From: JBGPLJ01 sp963826145
Lineage (GTDB): Bacteria > Pseudomonadota > Gammaproteobacteria > Steroidobacterales > Steroidobacteraceae
NCBI GenBank assembly: GCA_963826145.1
Contig: CAWGVW010000001.1
Coordinates: 1,798,001-1,862,000 of the forward strand
Length of the DNA: 64,000 nt
Direction: 5' to 3'
Every line of letters starts with the position of its first letter. Within the stretch, counting starts at the first letter, position 1. This document shows, piece by piece, positions 34,384 to 42,900 of this stretch. The position numbers and the translations under genes were made by a program. The notes under the pieces were generated by a model. That model did no database searches. It was given only the letters and a program-made list of their open reading frames with translations, and was not told the DNA's origin.

Positions 34384-35108
34384 AGGCCGGACTGGTAGCG
34401 GCGCTTCAGCCACATCACGCCGAAGATATCGACGATCCCGACCCACAGCCGGTTCCAGAGGCCGTACTTGGAGGTGCCGCGCGTGCGCGGCCGGTGATTG
34501 ACGGGCACGGACACGACGCGGCTCCCTGCGCGCTGGAAGAGTGCCGGCAGGAAGCGGTGCATGTGATCGAACATCGGGAGCGTCAGATAGGTTTCCCGAT
34601 GCATCAGCTTGATGCCACACCCGGTATCCGGCGTGCCGTCGTCGAGCAGTCCACCGCGCACGCCGTTCGCGATCCGCGATGACAGGCGCCTGAGCCAGGT
34701 GTCCCGACGCGTCACACGATTGCCCATGAAGATGAGAACGCCCGTGTTTGCAGCGTCGTCCCTGGACGCGATGAGTGCGGGAATGTCCGCAGGATCGTTC
34801 TGGCCGTCGCCGTCGAGTGTTGCGATCCAGGGACCGCGTGCGGCCTGGACTCCCGTCCAGACTGCGGCGCTCTGGCCACGGCGCACAGAATGTCTGAGGA
34901 GCCGCAGCTCGGTCATTCCCGCCGCGCGCTCCGCAAGCACCGCCCTCGCCGTCCCGTCATCGCTCCCGTCGTCGACGAAGATCAGCTCGAAATTCGCCCG
35001 GCCGCGCAGCGCCATTGCGATTTCGCGCGCGAGCGGTGCGACATTCTCCTCTTCGTTGCAGACCGGAACGACGACGGATATTTCGGGCGGGTTGAGATTG
35101 GCGTTCAA
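34365..35108 (-). CDS. family 2 glycosyltransferase (polyprenyl-phosphate sugar transferase type)
   Basis: A 247-residue GT-A enzyme. ISVVVPVCNEEENV opens the nucleotide-binding fold, followed by FVDDGSDDGT and the metal-binding ATLDGDGQNDPAD. The overall pattern is that of DPM1/ArnC-like enzymes, which load a sugar onto undecaprenyl phosphate at the cytoplasmic face. The C-terminus has a weak hydrophobic segment but not the two full helices of ArnC. The start is taken as TTG at 35108, with GGAG six bases upstream; the longer frame would run into the zinc exporter gene. It probably supplies the donor for the ArnT-like enzyme. Confidence 0.85.
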   Translation of the reverse strand: MNANLNPPEISVVVPVCNEEENVAPLAREIAMALRGRANFELIFVDDGSDDGTARAVLAERAAGMTELRLLRHSVRRGQSAAVWTGVQAARGPWIATLDGDGQNDPADIPALIASRDDAANTGVLIFMGNRVTRRDTWLRRLSSRIANGVRGGLLDDGTPDTGCGIKLMHRETYLTLPMFDHMHRFLPALFQRAGSRVVSVPVNHRPRTRGTSKYGLWNRLWVGIVDIFGVMWLKRRYQSGLQVTEE

Positions 35109-35176
35109 GCGAGGCTCCACGGCCAGTATACCCAAGCGGTTGGCGCCGTTGGCTCGGCTTCCGTATTCTTCCCGCC

Positions 35177-36100
35177 GTGAGCCCGCATTCGCACGCACAT
35201 CACGATCACACGCACGAGCACGAGCCGCAACGCGACGAGCGGCGGCTTGCCTGGACGCTGCTGCTGACTATCAGTTTCATGGCGGTAGAAGTGATCGGCG
35301 GCTGGCTGGCGGGTTCGCTGGCGCTTATCGCGGACGCAGGCCACATGCTCACCGATGCCGCATCCATCGCGCTCGCGTGGTTTGCTCTGCGCCTCGCACG
35401 CCTGCCGTCGGACCGGAGGCGCTCTTATGGTTATCAGCGCCTGACGGTGCTTGCCGCGTTCGTGAACGGCATCGTGCTGATCGGCGCCGTCATCTGGATC
35501 GCCGTCGAGGCTTTCGGCCGGCTCACCGATCCACATTCGGTCAACGGCCGGCTGATGCTCGTCATCGCCGCAGGCGGCGCGGTCGTGAATCTCATCGGCA
35601 TGTTCGTGCTGCGTGGCCACAGCCACGACAATCTCACCATGCGGTCGGCGTACCTGCACGTGCTGAGCGATCTGCTCGGATCCGTCGCCGCCATCGCCGC
35701 GGCGGTCGTCATTCTCGCGACCGGCTGGGTGCGCATCGACCCGCTGCTCTCGCTCCTCGTTGCCGTGCTCATCGTGCGCAGCGCCGTCGCGCTGGTGCGC
35801 GAATCCGGCCACATTCTCATGGAAGGTGCTCCTGAAGGCTTCGACGTCGACAAGCTACGCGTCGCGCTGCGCGGTTGCGTACCAGGGCTCATCGACGTTC
35901 ATCACGTGCACGCGTGGTCACTGACGTCGCGGGAAACGCTCCTGACGCTGCACGCCCGTGTCGACGAGCGCGCCAATGCCTCGCAGGCACTCGCCGAGAT
36001 CAAGATCTGCCTTGCGCAGCGATTCGGCATCCAGCACTCGACCGTGCAGATTGAAGCGGAACGCTGCGCCGACGCGACCGACACCGACCCCTGCGGGTAA
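35177..36100 (+). CDS. cation diffusion facilitator, zinc/cobalt/cadmium exporter
   Basis: A 307-residue CDF antiporter of the CzcD/ZitB type that exports divalent metal from the cytoplasm. It starts with GTG and a His-rich N-terminus (SPHSHAHHDHTHEHE) that can bind metal. Six hydrophobic helices carry the two transport-site motifs, DAGHMLTD in helix 2 and HVLSD in helix 5. The C-terminal cytoplasmic domain includes VHHVHAWSLTS. Metal specificity is not certain; zinc is likeliest from the helix 2/5 His-Asp pairs. It is divergent from the GT2 gene. Confidence 0.92.
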   Translation: MSPHSHAHHDHTHEHEPQRDERRLAWTLLLTISFMAVEVIGGWLAGSLALIADAGHMLTDAASIALAWFALRLARLPSDRRRSYGYQRLTVLAAFVNGIVLIGAVIWIAVEAFGRLTDPHSVNGRLMLVIAAGGAVVNLIGMFVLRGHSHDNLTMRSAYLHVLSDLLGSVAAIAAAVVILATGWVRIDPLLSLLVAVLIVRSAVALVRESGHILMEGAPEGFDVDKLRVALRGCVPGLIDVHHVHAWSLTSRETLLTLHARVDERANASQALAEIKICLAQRFGIQHSTVQIEAERCADATDTDPCG

Positions 36101-36114
36101 AGGTGCCGCGGCAC

Positions 36115-36852
36115 CTACAGCGCCGCGCGTGCCGATTCGAACAGCGTCCGCAGCTCCGATTCCATTTCGCGTTGCCAACGCTCGAGGGCAGCGGCGTCGA
36201 GGGTGCGCGGCACCTGGCGCGGCGCGCCGACCGCGATGACGATGCGGGTGAATGGCACGGGGATGACGAAGCGATCCCACTTGACGAGCCAGGCGCGACG
36301 CGCGGCATACGCCATCGGGAGGATCGGCCGGTTCGACATCTGGGAAAGGAGGATGACGCCGGGCTTGCAGACGAATGCCGGGCCGCGCGGACCGTCGGGC
36401 GTAATGACCGGCGACACGCCGTCCCGCGTGAGAGCCTGATAGTAGTCGCGCAGCGCCCGGGCGCCCGTGTTGGTCGACGATCCCCGAATGACATGACCGC
36501 CGACCCGCCGCACCATCATCGCGCCGATTTCGCCGTCGACCGACGGGCTGATCAGGAATCCGACCTTCAGGGGAGCCGCCCGCTGCCTGAAGAGATAGCG
36601 GCCGCAGAAGAGCTGGTGCTGATGCCAATAGCAGGGAATGATCGCGCCCGATTTCGCGACCGCGGCGGCGAGATGCTCCTCGCCGAGCACTCGCACGATC
36701 CGGCCGGTGAGCCACCATAACCGGATGATGCCAAGGCCGATCGGCACAGCGATCTGATAGGCGGTTCGCCGCCAGAAGGTGAGCCGGCGGCTCGACCGCG
36801 TCTGCTGCTCGTAAACCGTATTGCGAGGCTCGCTGTCGGGCTGGTTGGCCAT
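36115..36852 (-). CDS. DUF374 family lysophospholipid acyltransferase-like protein
   Basis: A 245-residue membrane-associated acyltransferase-like protein. One N-terminal hydrophobic segment (about residues 30-50) is followed by CYWHQHQLFCGRY, ISPSVDGEIGAMMVRRVGG, TPDGPRGPAFVCKPG and AYAARRAWLVKWDRFVIPVPF, the DUF374 pattern. The family is thought to acylate lipids such as KDO-lipid A or lysophospholipids, but few members are tested. The ATG at 36852 is chosen; the upstream frame overlaps the phosphopantetheinyl transferase gene without similarity. Its neighbour 14 bp upstream is the PPTase, which links it to the acyl-ACP locus. Confidence 0.82.
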   Translation of the reverse strand: MANQPDSEPRNTVYEQQTRSSRRLTFWRRTAYQIAVPIGLGIIRLWWLTGRIVRVLGEEHLAAAVAKSGAIIPCYWHQHQLFCGRYLFRQRAAPLKVGFLISPSVDGEIGAMMVRRVGGHVIRGSSTNTGARALRDYYQALTRDGVSPVITPDGPRGPAFVCKPGVILLSQMSNRPILPMAYAARRAWLVKWDRFVIPVPFTRIVIAVGAPRQVPRTLDAAALERWQREMESELRTLFESARAAL

Positions 36853-36866
36853 GATCGCGCGGAATG

Positions 36867-37499
36867 CTACGCCAACTGCGTGGCGCGCCGCAGTTCGACG
36901 TCGATCCCGGGACGTTCGGTCGCGAGCGCCAGTGCACAGCCTTCGAGCCTGTCGCCGCCGACGTAATACCAGCGCTGGCCGCGGAATCGGGCGCCGTCCG
37001 CCTCGACCGCGACCGCCGCAGCGTCGAAAACCGAAGCTCCAGCCGCCTTCAGGACGGCTTCCTTGCGAGTCCAAAGCACCGCAAGGCCCTGCGGGCGTGA
37101 TTCATAGAGATCGAGTTCGTCATTACTTGCAATTCGGCGCAGAAGCTCCCGCCGAACGCGCGCTGGCTCCTCGATGTCGAGGCCAACCGCGAGGCTTGCC
37201 GAAACGGCGCATGCGACCAGAGCGGCCGTGTGACTGATACTGAAGCCGGGACCGCCCGGCCAAACCGGCTTGCCCCCCTCCGGAAACTCGAGAACCGACG
37301 CATCGAGTTCGATGCCGCGGAGCGCGGCAGCGCCATGCGCAATGAGATCGATGCCTGCGAGCGTTGCGGTCGCAGAAGCGTCGCTCGCTCGCTCGATGCT
37401 CTGCCGCTTCGCATAGGGCAGCGCGCGTAACCAGCGTGCCGCGAGCTCGGGCCGCGAGAGGCCCGCGAGGGGTCGGTAATATACAATGGCGTCCGTCAC
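36867..37499 (-). CDS. 4'-phosphopantetheinyl transferase (Sfp type)
   Basis: A 210-residue enzyme that transfers phosphopantetheine from CoA to a serine of a carrier protein. The two family motifs are present: AVGLDIEE with the metal-binding Asp and Glu, and WTRKEAVLKAAG; FSISHTAAL is the upstream His motif. It starts with GTG, 22 bp from the divergent P450 gene. The adjacent acyl-AMP ligase ends in an ACP domain, which is the obvious substrate. Other carrier proteins of the cell could also be targets. Confidence 0.9.
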   Translation of the reverse strand: MTDAIVYYRPLAGLSRPELAARWLRALPYAKRQSIERASDASATATLAGIDLIAHGAAALRGIELDASVLEFPEGGKPVWPGGPGFSISHTAALVACAVSASLAVGLDIEEPARVRRELLRRIASNDELDLYESRPQGLAVLWTRKEAVLKAAGASVFDAAAVAVEADGARFRGQRWYYVGGDRLEGCALALATERPGIDVELRRATQLA

Positions 37500-37521
37500 C
37501 TAAAAATCCACCTGCGCGCTC

Positions 37522-38874
37522 ATGAGCCCGAGTCCCGAGACCGGTCCGCATGCATCCGGAGCTGCCGATCCGCCGGCGCCACCGGGGCCGGAAGACGCAT
37601 TCGACATCGGTTCGACCGAGGATTCGATCGATCGCATGCGCGAACTCTACGCGCGCTACGGCGATCTTTATCGCGTGTACGCGCCCGGACGCAAGTCCTT
37701 CACCTACGTGATCAACGCGCCGGAGGACGTGAAGCGCGTTTTCCTCACGAACCACCGCAACTACACCAAGGGCATCGGCCTCGATCGCGTCAAGATCCTC
37801 CTCGGCAACGGCATCATGGTGAGCGAAGGGGACTTCTGGCGCACCCAGCGCTACATGATGCAGCCGCTGTTTCACCGCAAGGTGATCGAACGCTTCATCG
37901 GCATGATCGCCGAAGCGAACGAGGCTCTCCTCGTGCGCTGGGCGGCGAAGGCCGCCGCTGGCGAACCGGTAGACGTCACCGAGGAAATGAGTCAGCTCAC
38001 GCTCGACATCGTGCTGAAGTCGATCCTCTCCACGGACCTCACGCGGCTCGCGGCAAAGAGCGGCGGCAATCCGTTCGAGGTCGTTACGCGCGAGCAGGAC
38101 CGCAACCTGCAGTTCGCCTACAAGTTCCGCCAGCTCACGAAGCTCGTTGCCGAGCTCGTGAAGCAGCGCCGCGCCGACCGCCGCGACGAATTCGATTTCC
38201 TCGGCATGCTGATGAACGCGCGCGACAAGGAAACGGGCGAACCCATGGGCGAACGCGCGCTCATCGACGAGGTGCTGACGCTCGTGGTTGCCGGTCACGA
38301 GACGACCGCGTCCGGCCTCAACTGGACCTGGTTCCTGCTGTCGCAGCACCCGGAGGTCGAAGCGCGCCTGCACGCTGAGCTCGATGCGGCCAGGGACATC
38401 GGCGATCGGACGTTCAACGCTCTCGATCAGCTGCCCTATACCCAGCAGGTGATCGAGGAAGCGCTGCGGCTCTATCCGCCGGGCTGGCTCCTCTCGCGAC
38501 GCACGATCGAAGCGGACCGCCTGGGCGGATTCGACATCCCCGCGCGCACCGATATCCTCATCAGCCCCTACTTCCTCCACCGCAACATCGAGCACTGGCC
38601 GGACCCGGAAGCCTTCCGTCCGGAGCGCTTTGCGCCGGCAGCAGTCGAAGCGCGGCATCGCTTCGCCTATATTCCGTTTGCGGTGGGGCCGCGCCACTGC
38701 ATTGGGGAAAACTTCGCGCTTTTCGAGATGGTGATGCACCTTTATGAAGTAGCGCGGCGCTTCCGTCTGCGCTTCGAGCCGTCCGGACCGCTCGAGGTCG
38801 AGGCGGCGATCAACCTGCGGACGAAGAAGAACCTATTCATGACACTTGAACGACGGCTTGAGCGGCACGCATGA
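37522..38874 (+). CDS. cytochrome P450
   Basis: A 450-residue soluble heme monooxygenase. The I-helix has AGHETT at 257-262 for oxygen activation, the K-helix EALR at 313-316, and the heme loop FAVGPRHCIG with the axial Cys393. There is no N-terminal membrane anchor; the first 25 residues are Pro-rich. Its stop overlaps the start of the fatty acyl-AMP ligase (ATGA), so the two products are made together. The acyl substrate is therefore probably carried on the ligase's ACP domain, as for P450s that act on carrier-bound chains; this is inference. No ferredoxin or reductase gene is adjacent. Confidence 0.93.
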   Translation: MSPSPETGPHASGAADPPAPPGPEDAFDIGSTEDSIDRMRELYARYGDLYRVYAPGRKSFTYVINAPEDVKRVFLTNHRNYTKGIGLDRVKILLGNGIMVSEGDFWRTQRYMMQPLFHRKVIERFIGMIAEANEALLVRWAAKAAAGEPVDVTEEMSQLTLDIVLKSILSTDLTRLAAKSGGNPFEVVTREQDRNLQFAYKFRQLTKLVAELVKQRRADRRDEFDFLGMLMNARDKETGEPMGERALIDEVLTLVVAGHETTASGLNWTWFLLSQHPEVEARLHAELDAARDIGDRTFNALDQLPYTQQVIEEALRLYPPGWLLSRRTIEADRLGGFDIPARTDILISPYFLHRNIEHWPDPEAFRPERFAPAAVEARHRFAYIPFAVGPRHCIGENFALFEMVMHLYEVARRFRLRFEPSGPLEVEAAINLRTKKNLFMTLERRLERHA

Positions 38875-40844
38875 AATTCTCGACTCTCGGCGAAATGCTC
38901 GAGTACCAGCGCGGCGCGGCGCGCAGCATCACCTACATCATCGGCGAAGGCGCGGAGCGCACAGTCAGTTTCAGCGAACTCTACGAGCGCGGCCTCGGGA
39001 TTCTCCATCATCTGCAGCGGCTCGGCGCGCGGCCCGGCGACAAGCTGATCCTCTTCATCGGCGACAACGAGCAGTTCATCGATGCGTTCTGGGCGGCGAT
39101 CCTCGGCGGCATCGTTCCGGTGCCGGTCGCCATTGGCATCAGCGACGAGCATCGGCACAAGCTCTTGAGAATCGCGCGCAAGCTCGGGACGCCGTACCTG
39201 TACACGGATCGCAAGACGCTGGGCCGTCTCGCCGCCTTCACGGACAAGCCGGACCAGAAGGCCGGCGAAGCCGAAACACTTGCGGCGCTCAAGGCGCGCA
39301 CGTTCCTGGTGGATCAGCTCGACGACATCTCCCGCGCAGGCAAGCGTCACAAGGCGAGCGCCGGCGATACGGCATTCATTCAATTCTCGTCCGGATCCAC
39401 GAGCGATCCGAAGGGTGTCGTACTGACGCACGCGAATCTCCTCGCCAATGTCCGCCAGGCAACCGAGGTCGCGGGCTTCAACGAAAACGACGTGTCGCTC
39501 AGCTGGATGCCGCTTACGCACGACATGGGCCTCATCGGCATGCACCTAATCATGTTTGCGAATCGCGTCGCGATCGGGCTCATGCAGACAGAACTCTTCA
39601 TTCGCCGCCCCCTCCTCTGGCTGACGCTTGCGACCCGCATGCGGGCGACGGTGCTTTGTTCGCCGAACTTCGGCTATCGCCACTATCTCAAGGTGCTCGG
39701 CGAGCGCACGCCCGAGGGACTCGACTTGAAGAGCGTGCGCGTCCTCTTCAATGGAGCGGAACCGATCTCGGTCGACCTCTGCCGCGAATTCGTCGATCGC
39801 ATGGCCCCCTTCGGACTTGCCGCGACAGCCATGTATCCGGTCTACGGCCTCGCCGAAGCATCACTCGCCGTCAGCTTCCCGCCGACGGGCAGCGTCTGGG
39901 AATCCACCGCATTTGATCGTCACCAGCTCGGCGTCGGACAGTCCGTGACGAGAGTGAATCTGGACAGCCGCGATGCGCTGGCGCTCGTGAGCGTTGGCCA
40001 GCCCATATCGGATTGCGAGCTGAGACTCGCCGACGACGCGGACGCCGGCGTCGGCGATGGCCAGGTGGGGCACATCCAGATCCGCGGCCCGAACGTCACG
40101 GCCGGCTATTTCGAAGACCCTGAAACGAACGCCCGCTCATTCGCGGCCGGCGGTTGGCTGCGCACCGGCGACCTCGGCGTAATGCTCGATCATCGCCTCT
40201 TCATCACGGGCCGCGCCAAGGAACTCATCATCCTGAACGGCCAGAATTACTACCCGCACGACCTCGAGTCGATCGCCGAGCGGGCACCCGGGCTCGAACT
40301 CGGGAAAGTCGTTGCAGCCGGCTGCCGCAGCCGCGAATCGAAGGGCGAGGATCTCGTGATTTTCGTCCTGCACCGCTCCGACATGGCCGATTTCCTGCCG
40401 ACCGCGCTTGCCGTAGCGCGGCTCATCAACGAAGAGGCCGGCCTTGAAGTGGCGGAGGTCGTGCCCGTCAAGCGCATCCCGAAGACGACGAGCGGCAAGA
40501 TCCAGCGCCATCTGCTCGAACAAGGCTACGTGGAAGGCGAATTTGCCGCGGAACTCGCGGAGCTCCACGCGCTGCGGGCCACCCACAAGGGCAGCGGCAC
40601 CGAAGCCGGCTCGGATGTGGCGCGACAGATCAAGGCCATCTGCGATGCCGCGCTCGAAGGCAAGCGCATCGACGTCACCGACAACCTGTTCGAAATCGGC
40701 GCGAGCTCGCTGAAGCTCATCGAGATCCATGAGCAGATCGACCGCATCTGGCCAGGCAAGGTGGACCTTACCGAGATCTTCGACTTCCCGACCATCGCAG
40801 AACTCGCGCAGCACCTCGAAGCCAAACTCTCCCCTCTCCCGTAG
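38871..40844 (+). CDS. fatty acyl-AMP ligase with C-terminal acyl carrier protein domain
   Basis: A 657-residue didomain protein. Residues 1-560 form an ANL adenylating enzyme of the FAAL type, with P-loop FIQFSSGSTSDPKGVVLTH, VYGLAEASLAVSFPP, TGRAKELIILNGQNYYPHDLE and the catalytic Lys in KTTSGKIQRHLLEQG. Residues about 580-650 are a carrier domain with FEIGASSLKLIEIHEQI, where Ser613 would take the phosphopantetheine; the usual Asp before it is Ser. It would activate a fatty acid and load it onto its own ACP, bypassing CoA. The final LSPLP and the stop are encoded by a REP-like hairpin, so the tail is not part of the fold. Confidence 0.92.
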   Translation: MKFSTLGEMLEYQRGAARSITYIIGEGAERTVSFSELYERGLGILHHLQRLGARPGDKLILFIGDNEQFIDAFWAAILGGIVPVPVAIGISDEHRHKLLRIARKLGTPYLYTDRKTLGRLAAFTDKPDQKAGEAETLAALKARTFLVDQLDDISRAGKRHKASAGDTAFIQFSSGSTSDPKGVVLTHANLLANVRQATEVAGFNENDVSLSWMPLTHDMGLIGMHLIMFANRVAIGLMQTELFIRRPLLWLTLATRMRATVLCSPNFGYRHYLKVLGERTPEGLDLKSVRVLFNGAEPISVDLCREFVDRMAPFGLAATAMYPVYGLAEASLAVSFPPTGSVWESTAFDRHQLGVGQSVTRVNLDSRDALALVSVGQPISDCELRLADDADAGVGDGQVGHIQIRGPNVTAGYFEDPETNARSFAAGGWLRTGDLGVMLDHRLFITGRAKELIILNGQNYYPHDLESIAERAPGLELGKVVAAGCRSRESKGEDLVIFVLHRSDMADFLPTALAVARLINEEAGLEVAEVVPVKRIPKTTSGKIQRHLLEQGYVEGEFAAELAELHALRATHKGSGTEAGSDVARQIKAICDAALEGKRIDVTDNLFEIGASSLKLIEIHEQIDRIWPGKVDLTEIFDFPTIAELAQHLEAKLSPLP

Positions 40845-40882
40845 GGAGAGGGGCCGGGGGTGAGGGCCCGGGGGTGAGGCCC
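40831..40882 (+). repeat. REP-like CCCTCTCCC hairpin element, copy 1
   Basis: CCCCTCTCCC (40831-40840) and GGGAGAGGGG (40844-40853) form a 10-bp perfect stem with a GTA loop. The tail repeats GGGGGTGAGG twice. The stem contains the stop codon of the acyl-AMP ligase gene, and the element ends at the stop of the convergent response-regulator gene. Copies 2 and 3 are near obg and rplU, in the same orientation. Confidence 0.88.
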
Positions 40883-41722
40883 CTAGTTGAGCCGCGCACC
40901 TTTCAGGAAGTACTCGACCTTGTCCCGGTAGCTGCGCGAGAGCTTGAGCTCGTGCCCGCCGTCGAGCGTGAGAAAGTATTCGCCGTTCATGTGCGCCCGC
41001 AGGCGCCGCACCCGCCTCAAGTTGACGATCGTCGAGCGGTGCACCCGCTGGAAGAGTTTCGGGTCGAGTGCGCTTTCCAGATCCTTCATCGTGCCGCGCA
41101 GGACGTAGGTGTGACCATCCGCGTGCACGCACATGTAGTCGCCCGCGGCGTCGATCCACTCGATCGAGCTCGCCGGCACGCGCACGGTCTCACGGCCCTG
41201 GCGGATCGGCAGCATCTCGACGTGCCGTCCCTTGAGCGCCTGATCCGCGCCCGCGAGGAGGTCATCGAGCGCAAGCTCGCCGCTGCCGGTGATTTCGGCG
41301 ATCAGTCCGACGAGGCGGTCGCGCTGTGCTCCGGCCTGGCGCTGCTCGAAGTGCTCGCGAATGTGCTCGACGGCGGCGGCGAACCGGGCGTCCTCCACAG
41401 GCTTCAACAGGTAATCGATCGCCTGCGCCTCGAAGGCCTGGATGGCGTACTTGTCGTAGGCCGTCACGAAGACGATCAGCGGCATCGTCGCGGTTGGCAG
41501 TTCCTTCAATACGTCGAACCCCGATAGTCCCGGCATCTGGATGTCGAGAAAAACGAGATCGGGTCGATGTTCGCGAATCGCGGTGAGTGCTGTGCGACCG
41601 TTCTCCGCTTCCGCCACGATCTCGAATTCGCCCGCCTTCGCGAGACGGATGACGAGGCCACGCCGCGAGAGCGCCTCATCATCGACGATCAGCGTGCGGA
41701 TGACTCGTTTGCTCCCGTTCAT
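40883..41722 (-). CDS. LytTR-family response regulator (AlgR-like)
   Basis: A 279-residue transcription regulator. The receiver domain (1-125) has acidic pocket DDE at 14-16 and phospho-acceptor D60 in LVFLDIQMPG, with K107 in the DYLLKPV stretch. A spacer of about 60 residues precedes a LytTR DNA-binding domain (about 175-279) containing RVHRSTIVNLRRVRRL. The layout is that of AlgR. Its ATG overlaps the stop of the sensor kinase gene, so it is translationally coupled to its partner. The type IV minor-pilin operon lies about 2.8 kb away, a known AlgR target in Pseudomonas. Confidence 0.92.
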   Translation of the reverse strand: MNGSKRVIRTLIVDDEALSRRGLVIRLAKAGEFEIVAEAENGRTALTAIREHRPDLVFLDIQMPGLSGFDVLKELPTATMPLIVFVTAYDKYAIQAFEAQAIDYLLKPVEDARFAAAVEHIREHFEQRQAGAQRDRLVGLIAEITGSGELALDDLLAGADQALKGRHVEMLPIRQGRETVRVPASSIEWIDAAGDYMCVHADGHTYVLRGTMKDLESALDPKLFQRVHRSTIVNLRRVRRLRAHMNGEYFLTLDGGHELKLSRSYRDKVEYFLKGARLN

Positions 41723-42789
41723 GCAGCACCTGTCGCGTTGAAAGGCAGGCCGATCTCGATGCGAAGCCCCGGCTGGGCGCTCAGCGTCGCGAAGCGATGC
41801 CCATCGCCATAAAGCACGGCAAGCCGCTCGCGCGTATTGCGAAGGCCGACGCCCCGGCCATTGGCGGCCAGATTCTGCGAGCCCAGGCCCGGGCCGTCAT
41901 CGACGACCACGAGCTCCAGCATGCTGCCGCGCACGCGGCCTTCGATGCGGATGAGGCCGCCGCTCTCGCGCGGCGAGATTGCGTACTTGATGGCATTCTC
42001 GATAAGCGGCTGCAGGATGAGGCTCGGCACGAGCGCATCGAGGGCCTGCTCCTCGACGGCAAACTCGAGGCGCAGGCGCGTGCCGAAGCGCAGCCGCTCC
42101 GTGCCGAGATAGAGATTGAGCGCGTCGATTTCCTGCCGCAGCGTTACCTTCTTCATCGGATCCTGGTCGAGTGTATAGCGCAGGAACTCCGAGAGGCGCA
42201 TGACGGCGCTGTTCGCCGTGCGATTCTCGTTGTCAAGGATGAGCGTTGAAATCGCATTGAGCGTATTGAAGAGAAAGTGCGGGTTCAGCTGGTAGCGCAG
42301 CATCTTGAGCTGGGCCTCCTGCGCGAGGGTCGAGGCCTTGTGCATGGCCTCGCGCTGCTCCTGCATCCACTCGTAGTACTTGATCGCGAAATACAGGCCC
42401 GCCCAGCAGAGCAGCAGGTACACCGAGCTCAAGGAGCCGGCGAAGATTTCAAAGAGCGTCTTGAATTTCCATTCGGGATCGACGAACCGCGTGTAGCTCA
42501 GATTGATGACCACGCGCCACGCGAGCGCGATCGGGTAAGTGGTCGCGAGGATGCCGAGGATCATCGTGCGCGGGCGGCGGCCCCAGAGCGCCCGGAATGC
42601 ATAGCGCATGGGAGCGCTCAGCAGGAACCCAGAAATCGTCGTGATGATGACGACCCACGTCCAGCCCTCCGATTTCTCGTACAGCCAGAAGCCGACAGAT
42701 TGCGTGAGCCCGTACGCGATCCAGCCGAGACTGTGCAGCGTCCAGAAGAGGAGGTTCCGGTTGTTGCGAAATGTGTCGAGCGTAAACAT
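41719..42789 (-). CDS. LytS/AlgZ-type sensor histidine kinase
   Basis: A 356-residue inner-membrane kinase. Four or so hydrophobic segments lie in residues 13-135, with no large periplasmic domain. A cytoplasmic HisK domain follows, with phospho-acceptor H171 in RYQLNPHFLFNTLNAI and an HATPase-c domain (ENAIKYAI as N box, VVDDGPGLG as G1, GRGVGLRNTRERL as G2). The frame continues upstream, but the ATG at 42789 fits the family start. It sits just upstream of and overlapping the LytTR regulator, forming an AlgZ/AlgR-like pair. The signal sensed is unknown. Confidence 0.9.
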   Translation of the reverse strand: MFTLDTFRNNRNLLFWTLHSLGWIAYGLTQSVGFWLYEKSEGWTWVVIITTISGFLLSAPMRYAFRALWGRRPRTMILGILATTYPIALAWRVVINLSYTRFVDPEWKFKTLFEIFAGSLSSVYLLLCWAGLYFAIKYYEWMQEQREAMHKASTLAQEAQLKMLRYQLNPHFLFNTLNAISTLILDNENRTANSAVMRLSEFLRYTLDQDPMKKVTLRQEIDALNLYLGTERLRFGTRLRLEFAVEEQALDALVPSLILQPLIENAIKYAISPRESGGLIRIEGRVRGSMLELVVVDDGPGLGSQNLAANGRGVGLRNTRERLAVLYGDGHRFATLSAQPGLRIEIGLPFNATGAA

Positions 42790-42900
42790 GGGCCTCGAGG
42801 GGCGTCGAACAGCGTGGCGCCGACCGTCGCGGCAGATTAGACGAGGTCGCGGCCCAGGCCCAACGGCTGGTCGCGCCCCGACCACGTCTCGTCGTGCGGG

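Noticed and set aside
36853..37074. Longer start for the DUF374 acyltransferase
   Set aside because: The 74 added codons overlap the PPTase gene and are Arg/Gly-rich without similarity.
40831..40882. CRISPR-like or phage attachment repeat
   Set aside because: The units are GC-rich hairpins without spacers, integrase or cas genes; they fit a REP-like family.
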